Below are positions 18,020 to 25,601 of a DNA stretch of 64,000 nt, piece by piece. The translations under genes were made by a program, and so were the position numbers. Source of the stretch: a virus; the IMG/VR virus record IMGVR_UViG_3300026382_000009, positions 45,195 through 109,194 of that record. One strand, 5' to 3'. Under the pieces are notes generated by a model. The model did not search any database. It had not been told where the DNA came from and saw only the letters and a list, made by a program, of their open reading frames with translations. How positions within the stretch are numbered: the first letter of the stretch is position 1; every line of letters starts with the position of its first letter.

Positions 18020-19417
18020 TTAAAGGTTTTTAAGAACGATTTTTGTCATCATTCCAGGAATTACAGCTTTTACACCACTTACAGTTGCAATTCCTTTTTG
18101 AGATCTTAAAGGATTCAAGTTTACAGAACCTGCAAGATCAGTTAATGTAATAGGCATATAATCAGCTTTTACAAGTCCAGCTTCAAAAATTCCACTACCT
18201 TTTGTGATATATACAATTTCATTTGCTGGAACAACAGTAGATCTAATAACAACTTGTCCATTTAATGTTCCAACAACCATTGTTCCAACACCATTAAATC
18301 CTGTTCCAACACTTTGGAAACCTGGTAATCCCATAATATATGCTGTCGCAGCAGTTCCTGCAACAAGAACACCTTTATCTGTCAATCTTCCAGCATTGTT
18401 AAGAACATTTGCTTGAGCTTGTGGAATAACACTTGTCATAAATGCAAGTTTATGTTCAATTTGTGATACACCACTTGGAGGTGTAACATCCCAATCAACA
18501 ACACCTTGAGCATTGTTATATGCTTCTTTTACAAGAGCTGCACTTAAAAGTGCTACAAGTTCAGTTGTTAAATCTTTAGCAAGCATTTCTTCTGCATTCA
18601 ATCCAAATCTTTTTTGGATTGCATATTGTTTTAACAAGCTTAATTCTGTTCTAAGTGCAAATACTTTTGTTGTAATAGTTGTTGATTTATATTCTGTAAG
18701 AATAGTTGGAATTTCATCATTTTTATTGCTATCAAATGCAGTTTCATATTCTATAATGATTTTTTCACCATTTCCTGGTGCTGTTTCAAAATGAACAGTA
18801 ACTGCACCAGTATCATAATTAATAGTTCCTGAAACTCCATTACCGATTAATACACCATTTCCATCATCAATAGCTTTAACATTTGGATCACTTTCAAGAT
18901 AAACAACTACTGTTCTTTTGTAAACAGGTGCATTTGTAACAGTAAATGCAAAATCTTTGTTTGTTCCATCACCAGTAGCACCAACTTCTGCTACAGCATC
19001 ATCAGCAGCATTGAAAATTGCTTGTCTTCCTGTTAATCCACCTACAAGTGTTTGACCTTTAGTATTTCCATTTCTTGCTGTTTCTGAAACAACATCTTTA
19101 TAATAAACAATTCCTTGTTGTTCACCAATTGTTTGAACTGATGCCATAAGTGGTGCTGGATCAACAATACTTGCAGCAGTAATAACATCAAGTGCAATTT
19201 TTGGAAGAACAGCAAAATCTCCAATACCACCATTTGCTTCTAAAAATCTCATAGATTCTTCAGTTGCTTCTAATTTTTGAACTAAGTTTGCAAGTTCTTC
19301 AATTGAAGCACTACCATTAATTTTTGAACTTAAAGATTTGCTTTCATAAACATCAATATATTTTTTATATTTTTTAAATCCTTGTTCTACTACTCTTTCT
19401 AAATTTTTTGCTCCCAT
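18020..19417 (-). CDS. Major capsid protein, T4 gp23-like
   Basis: About 465 residues, start ATG 19417 after GGGGAG. The HK97-fold pattern is visible: N-terminal helical arm, then a G-loop region (SVQTIGEQQGIVYYKDVVSE), a spine helix (AEEMLAKDLTTELVALLSAA) and a C-terminal P-domain ending in PGMMTKIVLKN. Residues ~148-235 are a Gly/Asp-rich beta insertion (DGNGVLIGNGVSGTINYDTG), at the position of the gp23 insertion domain. The gene is richer in G and C than its neighbours, as often seen for highly expressed genes. Confidence 0.88.
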   Translation of the reverse strand: MGAKNLERVVEQGFKKYKKYIDVYESKSLSSKINGSASIEELANLVQKLEATEESMRFLEANGGIGDFAVLPKIALDVITAASIVDPAPLMASVQTIGEQQGIVYYKDVVSETARNGNTKGQTLVGGLTGRQAIFNAADDAVAEVGATGDGTNKDFAFTVTNAPVYKRTVVVYLESDPNVKAIDDGNGVLIGNGVSGTINYDTGAVTVHFETAPGNGEKIIIEYETAFDSNKNDEIPTILTEYKSTTITTKVFALRTELSLLKQYAIQKRFGLNAEEMLAKDLTTELVALLSAALVKEAYNNAQGVVDWDVTPPSGVSQIEHKLAFMTSVIPQAQANVLNNAGRLTDKGVLVAGTAATAYIMGLPGFQSVGTGFNGVGTMVVGTLNGQVVIRSTVVPANEIVYITKGSGIFEAGLVKADYMPITLTDLAGSVNLNPLRSQKGIATVSGVKAVIPGMMTKIVLKNL

Positions 19418-19460
19418 CAACTCCCCTTTATATTTTATTTTTATTTTTTATTAATTTGAG

Positions 19461-19480
19461 TTGGTATTTTGTGCTACCAA
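19461..19480 (-). promoter_or_regulatory. Leader hairpin upstream of capsid gene
   Basis: TTGGTA and TACCAA form a 6-bp stem with an 8-nt loop, about 45 nt before the capsid start. It could end the upstream transcript, mark a processing site or stabilise the capsid mRNA. Confidence 0.35.
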
Positions 19481-19514
19481 TTACTAATTTATTTAATATT
19501 ATTTAATGATAGTC

Positions 19515-20081
19515 TCATTTGTCTTTTTTAATTTCTTCAACAGTATTTAATTGAACACGTATAGATTCTTCCAAGAATTTATCATCACTTAATATTTTTT
19601 CTACTATTTCATCAAGTGAAGTAATTTCATTTTTATCATTTTGAATATTGAGAGATTGAATTTGTCCTTCAAGTCTTTCAGTATCAACTTTTTCTCTCAA
19701 TTCATTAAGAGATTTTAAAAGTTCTGCTCTCATAATACGTGTTTGTGCATATAATTGAAGTAATTTACCTTTATCAAGTTCAACAAGTGTTTTATCATTG
19801 TAGATTATATCTTCTATTTTTGAAAGGAATTTTTCTAATTTTAATAATTTATTTGACGTTGACTTCATTAATGCTACAAGAGATAAATCAATTTCCAACA
19901 TTGTTGTTGAAACTTTTTCGGCTATTTCTTTGTTAGGAACCTTTTTTTCTCCAGAAAGGAGTTTTTCATGTTCTTCTTCTAAATCTTTTACATATTCAAC
20001 TGATTTTGAAAATTCATTATTATCTTGCATTTGAAGTTTAATATCTTCTTCAATGTAAGCTTCAATTACATCATTGCTCAT
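19515..20081 (-). CDS. Helical protein upstream of capsid gene, scaffold candidate
   Basis: A 188-residue, almost entirely helical and charged protein (KDLEEEHEKLLSGEKK; LLKLEKFLSKIEDIIYND; RAELLKSLNELREKVDTERL). In T4 the core scaffold gene 22 lies immediately before gene 23; the position and composition here agree, but no motif proves it. No protease or portal gene is visible next to it inside the window. Confidence 0.45.
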   Translation of the reverse strand: MSNDVIEAYIEEDIKLQMQDNNEFSKSVEYVKDLEEEHEKLLSGEKKVPNKEIAEKVSTTMLEIDLSLVALMKSTSNKLLKLEKFLSKIEDIIYNDKTLVELDKGKLLQLYAQTRIMRAELLKSLNELREKVDTERLEGQIQSLNIQNDKNEITSLDEIVEKILSDDKFLEESIRVQLNTVEEIKKDK

Positions 20082-20188
20082 TTTATTCCTTTATCAATTT
20101 TTATTTTTTTATCAAAAATTCACGTTTTTTAATTTATTTAACTTTTTATTTAATTCTCATAATTTTCGATACAATAAGGCACATCAAA

Positions 20189-20217
20189 GTATAATACACA
20201 ATAATACACAATGTAAA
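20189..20217 (-). promoter_or_regulatory. Sigma70-like promoter before the capsid-region genes
   Basis: TTTACA (20212-20217) and TTATAC (20189-20194) are spaced by 17 nt on the minus strand. It would start a transcript about 100 nt upstream of the 188-residue gene. It lies in the 170-nt gap after the topoisomerase gene. Confidence 0.4.
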
Positions 20218-20252
20218 TATTACAAATGAACTTAACAACAGAAAAAAAGGGA

Positions 20253-21542
20253 TTAATTTAAGTTTAATTGAGAGAGTTCTTCTAACCAAATTTCTTTTGG
20301 AGATTTTTTTGAGAGTAAATTTATTTTTTCTTGGAGAGATTTAATTTGTATTTTTAATTCATTTATTTTTTCTTCAGTTAAATTATAAAGATTCATTTTT
20401 AAATGTTCTTCAGGATATTGAATAGCAAGATTTTTACATTGTTCTAAAATATCATTTTTATTTCTTTTGTTAATTACTAGTTTATTTTCAATTATTGATT
20501 TAATAAATTTAGCTCTATCTAGTAAAAAGTTTATTTCTTTTTGATATTTTTCCAACAAATATTTTTTTCTTTTTTCATAGAATTTTAATCTTATTTCAAT
20601 ATATTTATCTATTAATTCATAAACGCTGTTAAATTCAATTATCCTATTATTTTCATCTATACATGTATAATTTTCAACAATTTTTTTAGATAATTTTAAC
20701 TTTTTAATAATTTCTTCATCATCTAAATTACTAAAATCAGAACTTACATTTATTTCAAATAAAAATTCACCATTTTGAGATTTGTCTTTAAATCCTTTGA
20801 TAATTTTTTTGTTTTCTAATTCATTTAAAATTTTCAAATAAGCTTTTAAGTCATAACCTATTGGTAATTCAGAAATGATTATTTTAGTTTTTCCAATTCG
20901 TTCGAATTTACCTAAAATTTCCCATCCATTTTCATATTCTTTAATTGTCCCTTTAAATCCCTTAAAATATGGCTTTAAATTAACTTTTTTACCTTTAATG
21001 TAATTTATTATATCTGTTAAATTTCTTGGAAGAATTTTTTGAGCAAAACCTGTTGAAACACCTTCACTTCCATTAACTAAAATCATAGGAATAATAGGAA
21101 CATAATATTTATATTCTATTCTTTGTCCTTCAAAATATTGTTCTTCTAAAATACTATCATCTTCTTGTCTATAAATATCTCTAAGATATGGTTGCATATA
21201 TGTATAAATATATCTGCTTGCTGCAGGTTCTGGAGATAATCTATCACCAAAATGTCCTTCCGGAACAAGATATGGAATATTATTTGTTCCAGCAAAATTT
21301 TGTGTCATATTAACAATAACACCTTCTATATTACCTTGACCATGTATATAATTAGTATGTTCAGCAACAGTTGCTGCAAGTCTTGCTACTTGTGTTTCTT
21401 TTTTAATATTTTTATCTAGAACAGTAAAAAGAACTTTTCTTGATGTATTTTTTAAACCATCAATATAACTAGCAATTTTTCTTGTGTTATCATAAACAGG
21501 ATAATTAATAAAATCATTGTTTATAAATTCTTGTAGCGTCAT
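20253..21542 (-). CDS. DNA topoisomerase II medium subunit, gp52-like
   Basis: A 429-residue GyrA/ParC-type breakage-reunion protein. It begins with the conserved FINYPVYDNTRKIASYIDGL and has VARLAATVAEHTNYIHGQGN, then FAGTNNIPYLVPEGHFGDRL and PAASRYIYTYM, where Tyr follows the conserved Arg and is the likely DNA-cleaving residue. A coiled coil (residues ~310-400) follows. T4 gp52 has 442 residues. It works with the two genes just upstream. Confidence 0.92.
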   Translation of the reverse strand: MTLQEFINNDFINYPVYDNTRKIASYIDGLKNTSRKVLFTVLDKNIKKETQVARLAATVAEHTNYIHGQGNIEGVIVNMTQNFAGTNNIPYLVPEGHFGDRLSPEPAASRYIYTYMQPYLRDIYRQEDDSILEEQYFEGQRIEYKYYVPIIPMILVNGSEGVSTGFAQKILPRNLTDIINYIKGKKVNLKPYFKGFKGTIKEYENGWEILGKFERIGKTKIIISELPIGYDLKAYLKILNELENKKIIKGFKDKSQNGEFLFEINVSSDFSNLDDEEIIKKLKLSKKIVENYTCIDENNRIIEFNSVYELIDKYIEIRLKFYEKRKKYLLEKYQKEINFLLDRAKFIKSIIENKLVINKRNKNDILEQCKNLAIQYPEEHLKMNLYNLTEEKINELKIQIKSLQEKINLLSKKSPKEIWLEELSQLNLN

Positions 21543-21551
21543 TTTAACTCC

Positions 21552-22670
21552 TCATATTTTATTTATATCTAAAGATGTTTCTTTTATATATTCTTTTCTT
21601 TTATCAACTTTTTCTTTTGATAACCAATCATCAAGTAATTTTTCATCTATTTCATCAAGTTTCACAATCATATTTTCAAGTCCATCTTTATTTATAATTT
21701 CCAATAATTGTTTCTTTGTCCATCTACCAAGACCTTTAGCATATTGAACCTCTCTGTTTGGTATATCTTTCATAGAATACCACCAATTTTTTAATTTTCC
21801 ATTTTTTATTTCAAATGCAATAGGAGTATAAAAACGATAAATTTTATTTCTATAATTAGGTAAGTATTTTACAATATTTCCTATTAAAAGTAAATTAATC
21901 TTAAATCCATCTAAATCTTGATCAGAAGCTATAATAATTTTTTCAAAATTATAACTATTACATATAGTAATAAGATCTTTTAATTCTTTATTAGAATTAA
22001 CTTTACTGATAGGCACTTCCCATGCATTTAATGGAACACCTTTTAGCTCGTAATAAGCATATTCATTTCTTCCTAATATATTCATTAAACCTGATCTTGC
22101 TGATGTTCCTTCACAAATTAACAAATATTTGTTATTTTTAATTGCTGGAAAAAATTTTTCAGATTTGATTTTCTTTTCTTTTTTAGATAATTTTTTTAAT
22201 TCAGCATTTTCTTTAGCTTTTTGTTTAAGTATAAAATATTCAGTTATAGCAGTCATCAAATTTTCATCTTTTAATAATTGCTTAACTATTTTATCCCAAT
22301 CTACATTTTCAAAAAATTTTTCTATATCTTTAATAGAATTTGATACTTCTATTTTTTCTTGAGAACTAAATTCAAGCTTTGGAAAAAATCTCATAATAAG
22401 AAGAATTTTCATTTTGTTTTTAATATCACTTGGTTTTATTGATGGAAATTTTTTAAGAAGTTTTTCTCTTATTTTTGGCACAATTTTATTATTAATAATA
22501 TACGAAATAGGTGTTCCACCATTTCTTATATAAAGTCCATTAACTATTAAACACTGAGAAAAATCATCATTTTCATTGTGTTTTATTTCAAAATAAAAAT
22601 TATCCTTTTTTATATTACCGTATTTCACAATAACTCCTTTTATGATTTCTAAATCACATAACAAATTCAT
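21552..22670 (-). CDS. DNA topoisomerase II large subunit, transducer and TOPRIM part
   Basis: A 372-residue protein holding the second half of a GyrB/gp39-type subunit. The transducer part includes VNGLYIRNGGTPISYIIN. The TOPRIM domain shows LLICEGTSARSGL (catalytic Glu) and IIASDQDLDGFKI (metal-binding Asp triad). The ATPase domain is in a separate frame upstream. The ATG at 22670 has no good binding site and is preceded directly by an in-frame TAA, so expression may depend on coupling. T4 splits its subunit too (39/60), but at a different point. Confidence 0.88.
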   Translation of the reverse strand: MNLLCDLEIIKGVIVKYGNIKKDNFYFEIKHNENDDFSQCLIVNGLYIRNGGTPISYIINNKIVPKIREKLLKKFPSIKPSDIKNKMKILLIMRFFPKLEFSSQEKIEVSNSIKDIEKFFENVDWDKIVKQLLKDENLMTAITEYFILKQKAKENAELKKLSKKEKKIKSEKFFPAIKNNKYLLICEGTSARSGLMNILGRNEYAYYELKGVPLNAWEVPISKVNSNKELKDLITICNSYNFEKIIIASDQDLDGFKINLLLIGNIVKYLPNYRNKIYRFYTPIAFEIKNGKLKNWWYSMKDIPNREVQYAKGLGRWTKKQLLEIINKDGLENMIVKLDEIDEKLLDDWLSKEKVDKRKEYIKETSLDINKI

Positions 22671-22719
22671 TTAATAATTGATAAGTGTCAATATTATTGT
22701 AATTAGACCAATAAATTAA
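22654..22719 (-). CDS. Possible -1 frame continuation of the topoisomerase ATPase gene
   Basis: Just after the ATPase frame stops, the -1 frame reads LIYWSNYNNIDTYQLLNEFV with protein-like composition and ends in TGA 22654-22656, overlapping the next gene start by 17 nt. The change of frame falls on a run of five T. One more T would make the frame continuous. It could be a sequencing error, a natural mutation or ribosomal slippage. Confidence 0.35.
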   Translation of the reverse strand, partial: LIYWSNYNNIDTYQLLNEFVM

Positions 22720-23438
22720 AAATTAATTTCTTGAATATTTATTCTTTCTTTATTGTAATAAAACTTAATTTCAGGATATGTTAAAGCCAACATAATGACT
22801 CTACTATAAATAGCTAATTTTTCATTTTCAGTAAATTTATTAACTTCAAATCTACTAAAATCAGGCTCTACATAAACTTCAACACCTGTTTTAGTAGTTT
22901 TCTTTTCTTTAACTTTTATTTTTGTTGCATTTTCTATACTCGTATAAACTATTTCTTTTCCAGAATTTCTATTTTTTCCAATAAAAACTTTACTAAAATA
23001 ATTTGTTAGTGCTGCTCCCATACCATTGGCACCAGCTGATTTTCTTTTTGAATCATCAAAATTACTCCCAGCTTTTAAAGTCCCCCAAGCTGATTCACAC
23101 ATCCAAACTTCTTTATTTAATATTTTATTAAAATGTTTTATGTTAGGTATTCCAACACCATTGTCTTTTACAGTAAATGATGTATCATCTAAAAAAATGT
23201 CTATTCTTGGATTACCATTAAAATTGTTATCTACAAAAGCATCAACTGAATTATCTAAAATTTCTTCAAAAATTTTTACAAGTCCTGGAACATATTCAAG
23301 TTCTGTTTCTACAAATTTATTATTTTTTACGACGTATCTTTTTTCACGTATTTTTTTAACAGCACCAATATAAACATTTGGTCTTTTTAATGCATGTTCT
23401 CTATCATCTAAAATTTCAATTTTCCTTTCTTTTGTCAA
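22716..23438 (-). CDS. DNA topoisomerase II large subunit, GHKL ATPase part
   Basis: A 240-residue GHKL ATPase domain of gp39/GyrB type. Motifs: EILDDREHALKRPNVYIGAV, EILDNSVDAF (Bergerat N box), VKDNGVGIPN and the Gly-rich lid SAGANGMGAALTNYFS. It ends near the start of the transducer domain; the rest is at 21552-22670. Together they have ~612 residues, close to an unsplit phage subunit. Confidence 0.9.
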   Translation of the reverse strand: MTKERKIEILDDREHALKRPNVYIGAVKKIREKRYVVKNNKFVETELEYVPGLVKIFEEILDNSVDAFVDNNFNGNPRIDIFLDDTSFTVKDNGVGIPNIKHFNKILNKEVWMCESAWGTLKAGSNFDDSKRKSAGANGMGAALTNYFSKVFIGKNRNSGKEIVYTSIENATKIKVKEKKTTKTGVEVYVEPDFSRFEVNKFTENEKLAIYSRVIMLALTYPEIKFYYNKERINIQEINF

Positions 23439-23459
23439 TGTAACTCCTTTTTATAATGA

Positions 23460-23487
23460 ATTATACTAATTTTTATAAAAAAGTAAA
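23460..23487 (-). promoter_or_regulatory. Sigma70-like promoter of the topoisomerase operon
   Basis: TTTACT (23482-23487), 16-nt spacer, TATAAT (23460-23465) on the minus strand. The transcript would begin about 15 nt before the ATPase gene start, with AAAGGAGT between. Confidence 0.6.
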
Positions 23488-23530
23488 TAGCTTCAAATTT
23501 TGTTGTATATTATTTTTTAAATAATAACTC

Positions 23531-23644
23531 AAATTTACTTATCTGAGCCTCTCTGGAGGTCTCTGGTTAATTTTTTAATTATTCTAATAATTTTTATTAT
23601 CAAAATTTTAAATTTTTACCAGAGAGGCTCTAATAAGTAAATTT
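23531..23644 (-). repeat. Conserved long-hairpin element, copy A
   Basis: Outer arms AAATTTACTTAT / ATAAGTAAATTT pair perfectly and continue into GAGCCTCTCTGG / CCAGAGAGGCTC, around an AT-rich loop with an inner ACCAGAGACCTCC segment. Same design as copies at 44618, 60242 and 63891. Here it starts 4 nt after the stop of the 134-residue gene and lies upstream of the topoisomerase promoter rather than after a promoter. Confidence 0.85.
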
Positions 23645-23648
23645 AAAA

Positions 23649-24053
23649 TTATGAATTACAAATTTCTTTACATTTATCACAACATTTTTTCAATTCTTCT
23701 TCATATTTTTTTATTACTCTTTTAAGAGATATTTTTTTAGCTTCATCATAATGTATTTTAGCTTTTTTACCATGAATAGTTGGATTCTTTATTACATATT
23801 TTATATCATCATCAACCTTACTAAGATATTTTTTAACTTCTGCTTTGAAAATATTTGTTATAATAGGCCAATCAGATTTTTTAGGTTTACAACCCTTTTT
23901 ACCATCTTCTAAAAACACACAAATTGCTCTTTTCCAAAGAACCATTACATAATAATCAGGTAATTCAAATTTTTTAACCCATCCTTTAACAATTTTTGAA
24001 TTTGTTTTAAGATTTAATTTTTCTTGGATTTTATTTAAAACTTCTCTTATCAT
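23649..24053 (-). CDS. Unknown basic protein with Cys-rich C-terminus
   Basis: A 134-residue Lys-rich protein (pattern LPDYYVMVLWKRAICVFLED; KKSDWPIITNIFKAEVKKYL) ending in CCDKCKEIC, a possible metal site. Its ATG overlaps the stop of the small upstream gene. I do not recognise the family. Context is the ribonucleotide reductase operon. Confidence 0.6.
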   Translation of the reverse strand: MIREVLNKIQEKLNLKTNSKIVKGWVKKFELPDYYVMVLWKRAICVFLEDGKKGCKPKKSDWPIITNIFKAEVKKYLSKVDDDIKYVIKNPTIHGKKAKIHYDEAKKISLKRVIKKYEEELKKCCDKCKEICNS

Positions 24054-24214
24054 AGTTTTTCTTTTATTAGTTTTAAAATTATTTTCTTATATTCATCAAG
24101 AGAATATTTTGTATTGTTAAAAAAATTGAAAAAATAAACGTCATTTTGATTACATATTTTTAAATAATAAGTCAGTGCTTCTAGAATTATAAATTCTTTT
24201 TCTTCTTTAGTCAT
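24050..24214 (-). CDS. Small protein between nrdB and the 134-residue gene, unknown
   Basis: A 54-residue frame (MTKEEKEFIILEALTYYLKI...) joined to both neighbours by ATGA overlaps, which strongly supports that it is translated. It is helical and charged with a short aromatic patch. No family recognised. Confidence 0.55.
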   Translation of the reverse strand: MTKEEKEFIILEALTYYLKICNQNDVYFFNFFNNTKYSLDEYKKIILKLIKEKL

Positions 24215-25323
24215 TTTTTATACCCTTTAAATCTATCTTTTAAAAGATCAAATTTATACAAATCATTTTTTAAACTACCTTTTTGATAGTTAGTATTATC
24301 AGCTTCTTGTAAAGCAACTTGAGTTTTATTTAAGTTTCGATATTCGTTATACCAAACAATTATGTCAGATTTTTCTTCATTATAAATAGGTTTTAATCCT
24401 ATTTCTTTTAATCTATAATCAGTCCAGTATTTTATAAAATGATTATTAATTTTTTGATTAAATCCTTGAAAATCACCATCTTTTAATAAGTAATCACTCC
24501 ATTCCATTTCAAGTTCTGTTGTTTCTTCAGCCATTTTATATGCTAAATCTTCAAAATAACTTTTTAAATGTAAAAATTCTTGAGAATCATCTTTCATTAA
24601 AATTTTCATTACATTAGCACCTGTAGTTGTGTGAACTGTCATCTCATCCCAAGCAATCAATTTAAGCATTTGTGAAAATCCCTGAATTGAATTTCCATAA
24701 GCTTTATTGATACTCCACGTTGAAAAAAAACTAAAAGGAAATTTAACACCTTCTAAGAAAAATGTTCTCAAAAGATTTTCTAATAATAATTTTTTAAGTT
24801 CATCATCAACAATATCTTCTTTTAATTTCTCTATTAATTTATTAGCACTTTCTATTTCTTTATCTGCTCTTTTTTTCACAACATTATCTTCATAAATTAA
24901 ATCAAGCATTTCAGTAACTTTACTTCCAAATGCTTGATTTAAACCTGTGCTGTAACTTAGTGCATGAATATCTTCTTCTACCTTTATTCTTGCATATAAA
25001 TAAGATAACCATGTATCTGAAGCCAAATCTGATAAAATACCAAAAGTTCCAGGAACTAAACTATCCATTACATTTTGATATAAAATGTTGAGATGGAATA
25101 TTCTTTTAGGAATATCATCCATCATATCCCATCCCTTTTTATCTTTGGAACAGTCAATTTCTTTTGTAAACCACGTATTAGATTCAGAAGCTTCAGCTAA
25201 TTTTTGAAAAATATCATAAGATTTTTTATCTATTCTTTGAAAGTTTCCATAATCCCCAAAAAATAATTTATTATACTCTTTTGGTTTTTCTGCTAGACAC
25301 AAAGTATGACAAATTTTATTCAT
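24211..25323 (-). CDS. nrdB: Ribonucleoside-diphosphate reductase beta subunit (class I)
   Basis: A 370-residue ferritin-like radical subunit. Ligand and radical motifs: MDSL (Asp), EEDIHALSY (Glu, His and the Tyr four residues after His), LEGVKFPFSF (Glu), and WDEMTVH. In the last motif Glu and His are separated by three residues, one more than the usual E-x-x-H (RDExxH). It acts with NrdA to make deoxynucleotides. The gene is separated from nrdA by one small gene. Confidence 0.9.
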   Translation of the reverse strand: MNKICHTLCLAEKPKEYNKLFFGDYGNFQRIDKKSYDIFQKLAEASESNTWFTKEIDCSKDKKGWDMMDDIPKRIFHLNILYQNVMDSLVPGTFGILSDLASDTWLSYLYARIKVEEDIHALSYSTGLNQAFGSKVTEMLDLIYEDNVVKKRADKEIESANKLIEKLKEDIVDDELKKLLLENLLRTFFLEGVKFPFSFFSTWSINKAYGNSIQGFSQMLKLIAWDEMTVHTTTGANVMKILMKDDSQEFLHLKSYFEDLAYKMAEETTELEMEWSDYLLKDGDFQGFNQKINNHFIKYWTDYRLKEIGLKPIYNEEKSDIIVWYNEYRNLNKTQVALQEADNTNYQKGSLKNDLYKFDLLKDRFKGYKK

Positions 25324-25591
25324 TGTTATTCCTTTTTAAATAGTCTAATTCATTTAACATTTCTTTAATTGTATTGATAATTTCTTTATTTCCTTCTACT
25401 TCAGCTTTTTCAACAAATTCATATAAAACATGTATTAATCCATTAACAATAACAAAATCATTAAATGTTATAGCTTTTAAAAAATTAACAAAATTTTCCA
25501 TGTATTCAAAAATATCAGTATCAGAATTAAAAGAGAAATTAATCTCTTTATCATTCATTTTGTAATTAAAAATTACTCTTCCATTTTCCAT
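25316..25591 (-). CDS. Small acidic protein between nrdA and nrdB, unknown
   Basis: The ATG at 25591 (MENGRVIFNYKMNDKEINF) is preferred because AAAGGAG lies just upstream; the frame is open to 25630 but that part overlaps the end of nrdA. It has 91 residues, with a strand pair then helices. Its stop overlaps the nrdB start. No family recognised; an RNR accessory role is a guess from position. Confidence 0.55.
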   Translation of the reverse strand: MENGRVIFNYKMNDKEINFSFNSDTDIFEYMENFVNFLKAITFNDFVIVNGLIHVLYEFVEKAEVEGNKEIINTIKEMLNELDYLKRNNNE

Positions 25592-25601
25592 TGTTTCTCC
25601 T

